Shown in pieces: positions 1 through 12,136 of a DNA stretch of 64,000 bases. Position numbers and translations under genes: made by a program. The notes under the pieces were generated by a model that ran no database searches, had not been told where the DNA came from, and saw nothing but the letters and a program-made list of their open reading frames with translations. Each line of letters starts with the position of its first letter. The stretch's first letter is position 1. Source of the stretch: Tubiluchus corallicola (taxonomy: Eukaryota > Priapulida > Priapulimorpha > Priapulimorphida > Tubiluchidae); NCBI GenBank assembly GCA_030141605.1, contig JAQGDQ010000106.1, forward strand, positions 554,661-618,660, read 5' to 3'.

Positions 1-767
1 TAAGGGAATATCATCAGTCTTACAATTTTACATGCACGATTATAAGCCATTTTAAACAGCCTGTCTGCTTTGCAAAAGTTCTGTAAATTTAAGAGGCAGG
101 GCGCTCCTAGAAAAAATATAAGTGCTAGTACCTGATAGCCAATAACCTCCTGTGACACATATTGTTGTCTGCTAAATTGCAAATCGGTGAGTGCAGTTGA
201 AGGGAATAACATGAGTTTTATAACTTTAATTTAATAATTACCAGCCGAAACAAATAAAATTATTTGAAGGTGCAAAAGAAGGATAAGTGCAGTATGAATG
301 ACTACTTCCAGATGCTGCATAAGTAGTGGCAGTGTTCTGAGTTAAGTCTGGACTTCAGAGTGGCAGAACTTAAAGTACAAAATTATAAAAACAGCAAAAT
401 CAAAGCTGCATCAATCTGTTAGTCAGAAAACCTAGTTACAGTAGTAGTATAACCTCAATTATCCCAACACTAATTATTCGAACAACAAGTCATAAAAACT
501 TGCATTTGACATAATCTCACTTTATATACAGACAATTTTTATGAACTTCAGAACAGTAAACTTCAGAACTGTGACAGAACCTAACACATACAAACAGACA
601 TCACGTTTGATTCATTATGGAAGCAGTACAATAACAATCAGATAGTTGTGTGGTGTCTCACAAACAGACATCACATCTGATTCACTGTGGAAGCAGTACA
701 ATAACAATCAGCTAGTTGTAAGGTGCCTCACAATTATAATCAACTATCCAAATGTACTCGGCTCCTA

Positions 768-3700
768 TTATTTAAGACAACAGGAGAAGCCATCACCTGC
801 TAAAAGTTCTTCTAAAAGAAAGATCTGGTCATGATCTGCAGTTACATGGAATTCAGGAGTGTCCATTGAATACAGGTTATCCCACCACTTCATATGTCAG
901 ATAGCTCGTAAATGAACATACACAAGAATTTGAACCCATGCAGGCAGTTGCAGTCCAAGTCGTAAAATGTCAGCACACGGCTATAAATTTTAGCATTTAG
1001 TAATCAATTTTGAGCTTTCACATTTTATATAATATTATAGCCGCAGAGCCATGATTTATAATCACGAGTCTGGGAAACTAGCATTTATCATTAGTAGAAC
1101 ATGTCACTTGTTAGCAAACCAGGTTGTTTAGAAAGCATTTTATAAGTACTGCGACAGCTGAAAATTTCATGTTGACTATACGAAAAATTACGCAGGTAGC
1201 CAAACGGCTTGTCTGAAGCAAATGACTCTTAAGACAGACATGTTTAAATCACTTACCTTCAGACTTTATGGAAGAGGCAGCAAGACGTTTACTCAGTAGA
1301 GGAAATAAATCTGAAAAAAAACTTAGAATGAAACAAATTGTTGACTAGACCTACATAGTACACTTCAAAGTTGGCACACTTACTACACCATGCAGTTATA
1401 AATTATTTCAATGCATTATTTCTGAATAAGATGCAATAGATTGGTCAAATTTGAATAAAGTTTTGCTCAAGACCTTTACTTTTACGATAGTTTAATTGGA
1501 ACAGTAACTTAAACTCTAATATATGGAAACTATATCTATAAAGGCACAAACATCTAATTGTACAAAAAAAGATTTCCCAATTCTCCATAGGAAATATGTT
1601 AATGAATGAGATAATATTCAACCTACCAGTAAATGAGAAAGTGGTTACTCATTCCAGCATAACAATTATACATTCGTGGTATGACATAAGCTTAATTTTA
1701 AAAAAATTAGATCAGTTTTAGTTTCAGCTCTAAATTTTAACCCAGTTTGCTTAATGTTTTAATCAATCACTAATAATTCAATTACTCAATCAGACAAAAC
1801 TGAGAAAAGCAAAACATAAATTAAAAATTCTAATCAACATTTTATAAGTGTTTGAATGTTGAGATCCAAAAAAACTCTCATTGTTTAAAAATTAACAATA
1901 ATAATCATTAATCTTCTGTTCTGTTACTTTTGTTAGTTTTTGAATACATTACTGTATAAACAGCTTTTCTCAATGTATGCAATTTTTTGGATGAGGTTTA
2001 GCGCCCTTGCATATCAACTTGTGCATATAGTGAATAACTCATGGGTGCCAAAAGAAGAACAGCAAAAGAGTGATTATCAGTCACCAGCTGTTTAGAAAAT
2101 GATGTAAAACCTGCAGGGCAGCATCTAACAAAACAGTTCAGCACACACACTGTGCAAATTTGATTGTTGTTGTGCTTGCAACCAGAATTCACAAAATTAT
2201 AACCAGTAAAGTTAAAAAATACTTGTAAGTAAGATAAGAAATGCAGAATTCTTTCCTTATAATGCAGTATGTAAAAACACAAAAGTCTCTCATTAAAAAA
2301 AAACCTAGTTGACATAAAATATAAAACTCTATTTTACAAAAGTGAAAAATTGAAGATTTGCCACATTAGTTGTTTTAAAAAATAATTACAGAAAAACTAC
2401 CTTCACAAAAATAGAAAAAATGTAAAAAAGCAAGTTGTATTAAACCTGGTCCCAAAATCTTGAGGGTCTTTACATTATTGAAATTGTGCAAATAACATAA
2501 AACACGACACAAAGATTTTCTTGATGTGAACAAACACTGACAATAAAAAAATTATATAATCAACAAAATGTAGTGAGAAGCTTAATAAAATCTGACATTT
2601 TGGTGCAAATTATAAAACAGATGTTTTGATAAACTTTTATTATCATCAAAAATTAAATTAATTTGATGATATCTAGATTTTAAAAGTAATTCAAAGTTTA
2701 CAACTATACAGAAACTTACGGTACGTATATGTGTACCGAAATATAATTTTGCATTAAAATATGCTAATTATTCTTCTGTGTCCTTTCACAAAAATTATTG
2801 GCAGAGTGAAAACACAACAGTTGGTAGAATAAAACAAAATTAAAGTTTGAGTTCTTTGCCTCAATGTGAATGACTGTCACCTATTTTATTGGCCTCACTA
2901 AAGGGACTTTTACTACACTCTTTATCAGTAGAGATTCTCAATTCTTCTGCTTAAGAAGTATTTCAAAAAGAAGTTAACCTCCATAACACTTTTGGGTCAG
3001 CATCATTTTTGACTAAAAACTTCATTGTCAAAAGAATTTTTTGCAGATCATATGTATATATATATATATATCATCTTTATTCACACATGCAATGTTGCAT
3101 TAGGGTACTATTTACACTGGTATATGCATTATGCTGCCTTAGTTCATTCTCTACATTCGTACTCCGATGCAGTCAGTCAAACTTATCCAAACTTTTAAAA
3201 AAAATGTGTAGCAATCAAATCAACTTAAAGACTTTGCAAATACAATCTAAATGAGAAAAAGTTTAAACTTTAACGTTACTCATGCAATAAATTTTTACCT
3301 GGTGGAGGCAAGTTGACATTTTGTCGCTGAGCTTGATAATGACCTTTAGATCCATACGGTAGGCTGAAAATGGACAGAAAAATGCACAACTTTCAAAAAT
3401 AAAAAAATGCAGAACTTTAATATTTTCCATGTTTAACAGGAACTCTGTAAAAATGGCTGACAGCAATAGAGAAGTTTACTAAAGCATATATATTAGTATA
3501 GTACAAATAAAAAGTATCATCATAGATAACTAAATACTTTCTGGTAGATCACTTTGATACATTAATAAGATTATTTTTAACAGTCAAACATGCGCTGTTC
3601 ATGAAAAGTTTGGTGCTTTATTGCTTACTCCACTGACTTAAGAGAACTAACTACTAGGAATAACTGTTCTTAAAAATGTGTTAATTATCTAATTATCACA

Positions 3701-6700
3701 TACTCATCTGGGGAAGACTGGTTGTTGCTAGCACGCAGAGCATGTAACTGATGATATGGATGGTATGGTGTTTTTCTCAGTGCTTGCAAAAGATTTGGCC
3801 GAAATTGTGGATCAACCATCCATAAAGATCCTTTACCAATATTCTGAAACAACAAACACGAGACTAATAAAGCACACGAATAAGTTATTAAATTCAGTGC
3901 CCAGGTTCAGGAAACATTAAACTTTTTCAGACTCTTAAACAAAACCTTGGTTATTATTTGTAAGATGATGTATGCAAGCAGTCTTCTCAGATGCTGCCAA
4001 GAATGAGTCATAATATTGTAGGGTCTACTGAGTAGTGAGTATTAACACCACACTATCCTCATTCCTTAACCTATGAAACTGACGAACTCGCCTTCTCTGC
4101 AACACCTACTGTCATTACCATCATAATTATTATCATCATTGACATCATGATTATCGCAGTCATCACAACAATAAACAATGTTATCTAACGTATTTCCTGT
4201 GTCTTTCATTATAAGAAATTGGGTATTTAAATAACTCTAAAACTGAAATGACACTTTAGAACTATAACAACATTCAAACATTAGCTATATCGTTGAAATT
4301 AGGTATAACAGTAGTCATGATTATATACCAAATTAGCCAAGTTGGTATTACCATACCATATAATATTATTTTTATTAATTTACATGTTAAGCTAAAAACT
4401 TTTTTAGGATGCCATCTGGCACCATGCGATTATGAAAGATATTTTTGTGTTAAATGTCGCAAGCTATATGAAATAAATGTGCTATTTAAACGAATTCATA
4501 TGTAAAAATGATTCAAATGAACAAAGTATCATCGAGCTAAGATTTGTCACAGCTTTATTCATACACATACAAAGTAGATAAATTTGCATTTACATGCATA
4601 TTTAATAACAAACATAATCAATAATCCAAAAATATAAATTATTATGTAATAAGGGAAAAAAACTTAAACAGTTATCTAACACGTATTAGGTTAATAATAC
4701 GTGCTAGTCAGTAAATTTAATTCTCAGTGCGAAATTGACAAAAATAAACTGGTTGTATGACAATATTAAAAAAAGATACTCAATACTTTAAAAAGTATAG
4801 ATAAGATGCATCTGTAACACATTGCCATAGTGTGGTCACTGTTGACACTGTACAGCCTGGTTGATGTTACTACCTCAACCTTTTTATAACACTCATTTGG
4901 TAAAGTATGCAAATGAAAAACAACTATGCCTACATCTTATTGATTTTATTAAAAATCAGTTACTTACACATACAAATAATCTAAACAGCATACATTTTTC
5001 CTTAATTGTATTTGAAACCCCGGAATATAAAAGAATTCAATTTGATAATTTTAAAACTGTAAAACACAAGACTGCATTACATTTGTGTATGAAAGTGGTT
5101 TATCACATCCTAAATTGAATATAGAATAAATTTAAACTTAAGTGTCAGTTAATATCTGATTGCACTAATCAACATGTTTATGGTTCTACAAATTATTAAC
5201 CAGTACTGCTAATAAAAATAAAGACAAAACTGCTAACTTATAGCTTGAAACTGAAGTGATGCTCACATTTTGTTACTAATTTATTCCGCCTTAAATTTTT
5301 GTTGCAGTACTTATAAGGAGGGGTGGACAGTCAGAGGTAACGGCAACCAAAGTTAAGTTGTGCAGGGCTAGCGGTGAACATCTAACGACCACATTCATTC
5401 TCTACCTGCTCTGGGCGGCCTTTGTCACAATACGAATTCTGACTATTTACTTTGTTAACTTGACGGGGGATGTATATGCATCTGCATGTATCGAACAAAA
5501 AGCAAGCATTTGTTGAAAGAATGCTAGGTCACAGCTAGGATTCAGGTTCAAACCAATGGTATGTTGGACCATTGCAGTGATTAAAAATCATATCTGAACT
5601 AGCATTTCAGCTGACCAAAAACTTATGAAATTGAAAATGTGACAAACCTTTGTTGCCTAATTAAAACAGCTTAAGCCTTATTGCCATTACATGCTCCCGA
5701 CTTCTGTTCTCACAGCTCCCTAAAGCTGCCATAGTTGCCACAGCCCCCTTAATCAAAACAAATTATAAAACTAAAAGGAAAGCAGAGTAGCTGAAAGGCT
5801 AGTTAAAATTTGATACTCTATTACCCAATCCCTTCTTTGATAAAATAATGGCAGATAAAGAGTTCATGTTTTAATTTGTTGTGATTTGAATGCAAAATTA
5901 TCCCTTTTACTCTCTCCCAAAAATCTGCAAATGTGGTAACAAGCTGAATAAAAGGCTTTTTAGGTGCCAATGACGAACTGTAGCTTACTAACAAAATAAG
6001 AAAAGAACTGTAAAATGTTGAGTATGTCGGTAATAGTATAATCACATTTTAAAAATAATTGAAAACCTGCACATGTTCTGAAAACTCAAATATAGATGGA
6101 ACAGCATCTAGCCGAAGTCTTGTACTTTGCCCAGTTCTGTCAAAACATTTTTCTTCAAAATGGCAACTGCAGACTCTTGCATGAGGTCCTGGTCGCCACA
6201 ACTTCCCAGATGCATCACTTCTATGAACTGCTACAACCCACTTCATCATTTTTGCTTTATCTTTAGGGAAACTACATAGAAGATACATATTGTTATTACT
6301 TTTGCCTTTATTGAAATAGACCAATAATTTATAATTAAGGAAATTTATAGTCCTGTTGCTTAGCAGAGCAGTCTAATTTCAACATTGGATTGCACAAAGT
6401 TTCAAGCCCAAACATGGTACAGCAGGCACGAAACGTTTGATTGATACCAAAGTAATATAATTCCAGATTAAGCACTGCAGACCTAATCATAAATGAAGAC
6501 AGCATTAGAACGCCAAATGGATTGCATAGGTTAAACATCAGCAGGAGAAACAATACAGTTTTTAAAAACGTGTCAAGATAGTAAAATGTGAGTCACACAT
6601 GCTCAAACGTTGCTTTTGTTGCTCTTCTTTTTGTCATGACCTTCAAAGCAATTCTACACTATACACAACATAATAACATAATTAGTAAATGATTACCGTA

Positions 6701-7709
6701 TTTTCCCATGTATAACAGACCCTTGTGTATAAGAGACCCCTTCAATTTTTAGGCAAAAATTCTGGAAAAAAGTTTTTTGGTAATGAATAACTTTATTCAT
6801 CATAGAAATCATTAAATTCCTCATCACTCTCATCAAAAATATCAACTGGAGTCAGACCTTCAGCAATTCCAGCCAGTTCATCATCAGAGGAGTCACTCTG
6901 CTCAAAAATGGCATTGTCCTCTGTGCCGTCCATGGCATTGGAGATGCCACACTTCTTGAAAGATTTAATAATGACCTCTGGCTTTACACCATTCCATGCC
7001 TTGAGGACCCAGCTGCACAATTAGTGTCACAATTTATGCATCTTATTGAAAAGACTTACTCCCATGTATAAGAGACCCCCTATTTTTAAAGTGAAAATTC
7101 TGAGCAAAAAAGGGTCTCTTATACATGGGAAAATACGGTATATAACAAAGTACAACAAATTGCAATGCCAAAATTTTAAAGAAAACCTCAGTCTGAGGAA
7201 AACATCTCATGTTACATCATCCACACAGTGCCCACACTGGCACACAATTTCATGCCTCTCATTAATAAGAACTGATTTCACAAATTTCTGTTCTAGTACA
7301 CAGGACTACACTTACAAACATGAGGTTTGGAATTGTAAAGTATAATTAGTTAACTCTGTAAACAGAAATGAGCACGATGAGTCCTAAACAGTACCATATG
7401 CAGATAGAGCTTAGAATGTAAATGTTACTATGTACTACATGTAGTAATGCAAATGCACTTACCGATGGAATGTAATACCACCTTCCTTGGCTTTAACGCC
7501 GCTTTTACTCGTGCAATTGATTGCACAACAGAACATAACCATCTTTCTTAAATTTAATCACACAGGCAAGTTAAAGAAACAGACGAAGTACGCAACTCTT
7601 ACAGTTCGACATAGCGGTTTCCCAGTCCCCACCACAACATGGCGCCGTGAAAATTCGTCAGCGGTGGCGCTGTGAACCACAGAGGGTTGTAGTACCTTTA
7701 TGTTACGCA

Positions 7710-7775
<66 letters not shown>

Positions 7776-10700
7776 CTCTACAGAGCGTCTAGTTGTTGGT
7801 ATCAGAAATATATCGGTTTTATGCTTAGCGCGAGGACGAAAATATCTCTTTTGCTGATAGTTGTGTGATAATTATTAGTTTTTCCATTGTTTTAATTTTA
7901 CTTTTTGCTGGATTACTGCTGTGTTTATCTGTCTTGAAGGCAGATTTCTTTATTTTACAGACATAATGGGTATGTGATGATGATAACGATGACTCCTGTG
8001 CAGTATGGAACAGCAAATGTTCAGTGATATCCGTCACGTGCAAAATATGCGGTAATACAAACCATTTTTATTTTTTTATCAATTTCAACTTGAAGGACTT
8101 TAATCAAAACATTGTCGCGCATTCTTCACATTTTGAAGCAACAAGTCCTCCACCCACGCGTATTTCAACATAGTTGCCAACAATGTGAAAACACCATAGG
8201 TATACACATTAGACTGAAATGTGATGTGATGAGTGACCTGATGAGGCTGTTATGGAAATTGAACAACTAGTAGCATTTCTTTGTTAATCAAAAATCAATA
8301 ACACCTCCTATATGCTTTTCCTTCTTAGAGTGCCTTTAATGTAGCTTAGATATCTCTATTTTAGCCCTTCCTTCATTATCCCCCTCGGCATAATTGCTTA
8401 CTTCAATTTTTTTTACTTCTGACACTGCAATTATGAACAAAACGTTATCGTATGTCATCAACAATTTATAAGGCAAAAGCATGCCTTCAGTCAGAAGTCT
8501 CAGAACTGCATTTCATTCACAGATCTCCTTTATCTCGACATGCCTCACATTTCTCCCATCAAGAGAGTTCACTTGATTCCTGCTCGTTTTCAATAATTTT
8601 TCAGCACCAGCGTGGACGCTTAAATGATTTGCGCAAATCAGCTAGCATCTTGGATTACCATGGTAACGGAAGCTGGGAAAAACTCGTAGTGATTCCCAAT
8701 TGATGCGGTTTCTATACATTATTTAGCGGCATAAGTAGTGGTAAAATAATATCGCTTATTAGTAGCGACAAATTAGAGACCTACTGCGCTGGAGCAACTC
8801 GGTCTAAACAGTCTGCGTGAAGTATTTGAAAAACAAATCATAATAGATTTTGCTAGAGGAAAAGAGCCATAGTACGGCTGCAGGCAGGCACCTGGAAATA
8901 TGCAGCCTGCGTCATTGTTTAATAAAAGAAAATGAAACGATACGTAAATAATCATTAAACACAGACTAATCACGATAAAATCATTTTACATTGGGTAACA
9001 AGTGCCAGAACCAACTTTATCTTGAGAGAATTTTCGCTTTTTAACATAAAGTAACGTGACGTAGCATGATACAGCATAACATAGCACAGCTACACAGCTA
9101 GCACAGATAAACATAACATAAATTAGCATAACATTACATGACCTGTCGTATCAGGCCTTACCTTAATGTAACAATGTAACGTAACATAAAATAACACACA
9201 TAATGCGACATCTACCATTGTGTTCATGAACTGTAATATGGCGTAACAGGACTCAATTGATACAGTTTATATCTGTAGTATAATTTTTCTATAAACTTCT
9301 AATATAGAAGTTCTTAAATTAAGTTTCTGGTTTTTGAGATGAAATGGGCAAGCAAATGTGTGCTAACATACATTTTATATCTTAATAATATAAAAAAACT
9401 TAAAGAGCAATTCTATGGAACAGCTGCTGCTGGATTTGTGGCGAAAACCGAACAAATTCTGGCAGCATCAATTCCGGCAGCCTGACCGTTTAATCTTGGT
9501 CTCTATGGTTACCAAAAGAAGCCGAGCTAGCGTGTGCACAGCCAAATAGGGAGTCGGCATCATGGTTACTATGGTAACTAATAAACGGGAATGCTGGAAT
9601 GAAGTCGTCCCGACAATTGCCTGATGATGTTAGCAAGTATAAATATCATTTGTTGGCACTTCGGTATATTAAAGTGAAGCCTAATCAATAGAAGAGCGCT
9701 CCTTACTTTGATTGCGCTAATATGGGAAATCTTTTCTTAGAAGCATTTACGTGCGACATCAAAGTGAAACAGTAGTGCTGGAAATATATATTTTAAATTC
9801 ACGCAAGTATTAACAATATTCTATGAACATAGGTTACGAACCTGCGATGTTAATTAGCGAATATAACGCATAAATTATGTAACCGGTTATAAATTCTGCC
9901 TGATATAACAATAAATCAGTTCTGCAACTCATAGGCCATACCAGTTCTGTTGCAAAAATAATACACTATCATCACATAATTTACGAAAAGGCTAAAACTA
10001 AGTTGGAATTTGGAAGCTGGGTTCAATTAAGAGAGAGGCAATGCCATTTATTTCCGGCTACACAAATGAACTAATGCATGATACTAATGAGTTGTTGATC
10101 CTTAGACATAGGGCTTGCGTGTCAATAGGTCACATTCAGAATCAGTCAACAAGAGTCTTCAGCTTGAATGAGGTCTCAAAACAGATTATTTATTTCAGAA
10201 GTTTTCAACATAAAACGGGCCTCATCAGCCGAAGAGACTTGCGCTAACTTGAAAGTGAGGGAAGGAGTTTCACGACAGCATTTTGTTCATTTTCCAAGTT
10301 AGGACAAAATCCATACTATGATTTTTGTAGACCTGCTAGACCACATGAGTCACAAGGTACAGCTAGTGAGCAGTGACAGCACAAAACAGTCGTGGAAAAA
10401 ACGGTATTTCAGAGACTAAAATCGTTATATTACTCTAAATGAACTGTTTTTACTATCTGTCACACATTCTAGAACTTTTGAAAATACATATATATGTTCA
10501 AAAGTGTTGCAGTTTTCAAACAGGTCTAAATAAATGTTCATGGCTAATTTGTTTTCCAATGCCACTTGCCAGCAGTTATTCTGAGCACTCCCTGCCATCA
10601 TTATATAAGTTTATCAATCTATATAAATTAGGTCTCATAAGGATTTTTCCCACATGCCACTATTAAAATAACAAGCTGACTGACTGTGTCAGCTCGGCAA

Positions 10701-12081
10701 CCATATGGCCAGATTGATTTCCAACAAAGCCTAAAAACTATTGCACTGTGCGAACTATGAAAACCATAACTGCAATGAAAGTTCTCTAGCTTGAATAAAA
10801 TATTAAGCTAGCACAGCGACCGTACACCTGACCTGTAAGATTCTCTTTGTCACGTTTCTCAACTGGGCATGCTTGGAATCCTGTAAGCCTTCTAAAACAA
10901 CTTATAATCTTTGACTAGTGAGTGAGTAACGAAAAGAAATGGGCAAAAGCAATCACTCACCTTTCTTAATGGGGGGTCACTAATAAGCACTTAGGCTAAC
11001 TCTGCCGTTCCTAATAAATTACAAGGTGCCATATTATCCCATATATATATGATTATCCTGTGATTTGTAATGACGTGCAATATATATATATATGCACCAA
11101 TAAAAGCTTTAATGTGTGTATAATGCTAGAGTGTGTAAAAAATTCTAAATTTAGTTTAGGGTTCACATATATAAATTCAAGTACCCCTTTGTTATGAAAA
11201 GAATGAAATTTAATTCTATGAGCTTGGTGGATAGCACTGAAACAACACTTTAGGACGGATGAAAGCTTTCAATGAATGAATTATATGGATTAGTCGTCTG
11301 TATCTTTAGGATGGACATGAAAATTAAAACATAGTTGCATTAGATTTCTGGTCACTGTTTACTTTAGTAAATCCATACTTACATGCCCTTTATCTTTTTC
11401 TACTTTTTTGAAGCACTTATTTAGAGAGAGGTTGTGTCGCACCGAGTTCTTCCATCCCGTTGGAGCATTGATGAAATAAGGAAAATGTGACACAATCCAA
11501 GTATAAATGTCCTTTACAGGTAGCCTGCGAACGGGCGACTCTTCGATTGCCATGAATATTAAACAACTGAATGAATATGGTGGCTTATTGTGTGCATGGA
11601 GCCTTGGATGATATGGCACATTGTGCGGATGAATCCCCAAACTCATCTGCAGATTTTCAAAGTCTTCATCGTCGCCATCCAAACTACAGCCGTCACTGCC
11701 ACATGTCGAACCTGTGATGTTCTTCAACAGATTACTATCTTGTAACCAGGTTAGGCTGGTTAACTCATCATCTTCAAAATTGTTCACGCAAAAATCGGGT
11801 GCCAATGGCAGACCATTGGTAATCACAAGGTCATGTGCATCGGTAAGACTAATGTTACTATCGCTATCAACACTATTGCTATTACTTCCCTCGTCCAAAT
11901 CCATCACTAGGTGACCCTGGAAGAGACCATCATCCGGATCTGGAGCAGATTCCTGTTTTGTAGCTGGCATCACCTTGTCTGAAGATGCCACCATGTAAGT
12001 AACATTAGTCGGGATGACATTTAAATTCTTCTGCATCAAAGGTGGTGGTGACAAGAGGACAGCGGTATTCTGCTGTGACAT
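768..12081 (-). CDS. FoxN2/3: FoxN2/3-type forkhead transcription factor, five exons
   Basis: This is a nuclear forkhead (winged-helix) transcription factor. Exons on the minus strand are 12081-11383, 3843-3704, 3363-3299, 1310-1257 and probably 835-768, giving about 341 residues. Each junction has GT/AG and the phases agree (0, 2, 1, 1). The forkhead domain starts near residue 166 ([11 protein letters not shown]) and continues through [19 protein letters not shown] into exon 2 ([19 protein letters not shown]). Residues 106-122 carry the LTSLTWL motif upstream of the domain that marks the FoxN2/3 group. The start ATG opens a clean 233-codon exon preceded by AT-rich DNA. The last exon (22 codons to TAA) rests only on phase and an acceptor and is the weakest part. 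Introns at 836-1256, 1311-3298 and 3844-6066 are AT-rich and I see no other gene in them. Intron 1 hosts the THAP exons. Certain for family, good for exons 1-4. Confidence 0.88.
6067..7542 (-). CDS. THAP-domain zinc-finger protein, first two exons (partial)
   Basis: Two minus-strand exons, 7542-7463 (starting ATG) and 6271-6067, join in phase 2 through a GTAAGT donor and a TAG acceptor and encode about 95 residues. Together they form a complete THAP C2CH DNA-binding domain: [10 protein letters not shown] gives the first cysteine pair, HRFPKD is the usual motif after it, a W follows (KMMKWV), then RVCSCHF gives the C-x2-H pair and AVPSIF the closing AVPxxF box. THAP domains bind DNA and occur in chromatin regulators and in P-element-derived transposases. 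The reading frame runs on after a possible donor at 6066/6065, and I could not find the following exons, so the C-terminal half and its function are unknown. The whole unit lies inside FoxN2/3 intron 1 on the same strand. It could be a functional gene or a domesticated or degrading transposase gene. Confidence 0.72.
6696..7138. mobile_element. Pogo/Tigger-type element, internally deleted, in THAP intron
   Basis: Terminal inverted repeats CCGTATTTTCCCATGTATA (left) and TATACATGGGAAAATACGG (right) bound a 443-bp element, flanked on both sides by TA (6694-6695, 7139-7140), the target duplication of the Tc1/mariner/pogo superfamily. Sub-terminal copies of CATGTATAAGAGACCC repeat near both ends. 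The only coding matter inside is the C-terminal tail of the transposase, so this copy cannot move by itself. Confidence 0.9.
6793..7020 (-). pseudogene. C-terminal fragment of pogo/Tigger transposase
   Basis: A 75-codon minus-strand fragment reads [20 protein letters not shown] followed by [13 protein letters not shown] and a long acidic tail ending FYDE. This is the typical end of pogo/Tigger DDE transposases, just after the catalytic core. The DNA-binding region and all catalytic DDE residues are missing. The stop codon overlaps an AATAAA polyadenylation signal (GAATAAAG), as in compact transposons. The first ATG is an internal methionine, not a true start. Confidence 0.75.
7712..7770. repeat. 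(AT)n microsatellite
   Basis: About 59 bp of uninterrupted AT dinucleotide, just upstream of the THAP start codon region. Shorter TA runs occur at 3054-3070, 11041-11050 and 11081-11093. Confidence 0.98.
8654..8667. promoter_or_regulatory. RFX X-box-like palindrome
   Basis: ATTACCATGGTAAC is a near-perfect dyad (TTACCATGGTAA) matching the RFX X-box consensus GTTNCCATGGNAAC. It lies in FoxN2/3 intron 1. Binding is inferred from the motif only. Confidence 0.5.
9040..9230. repeat. Degenerate TAACA/CATAA-rich repeat
   Basis: A low-complexity stretch with many variants of AACATAAC, AGCATAAC and AACGTAAC at irregular spacing. It looks like a decayed minisatellite. No coding potential is seen. Confidence 0.6.
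9565..9578. promoter_or_regulatory. RFX X-box-like site
   Basis: GTTACTATGGTAAC has both half sites of the RFX consensus (GTTNC and GGNAAC) at the right spacing. A weaker half site (CTATGGTTACC) lies at 9503-9513. Both are in FoxN2/3 intron 1, about 2 kb downstream of exon 1. Confidence 0.55.
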
Positions 12082-12122
12082 TATGGTTATCTATACTTTA
12101 CTGCCGCTGATGCTGCTGCATG

Positions 12123-12136
12123 GCTGCCATGGTAAC
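12123..12136. promoter_or_regulatory. RFX X-box-like site just upstream of FoxN2/3 ATG
   Basis: GCTGCCATGGTAAC (one mismatch to the RFX consensus) lies 42 bp upstream of the FoxN2/3 start codon. A second degenerate site, ATTACCTGGCAAC with one base less spacing, follows at 12145-12157. The position fits a promoter or 5' UTR element. Confidence 0.5.

Noticed and set aside
5821-6045. Minus-strand 74-codon frame directly after the second THAP exon
   Set aside because: The only acceptor-like site leads into the wrong phase with an early stop, so I could not join it to the THAP gene.
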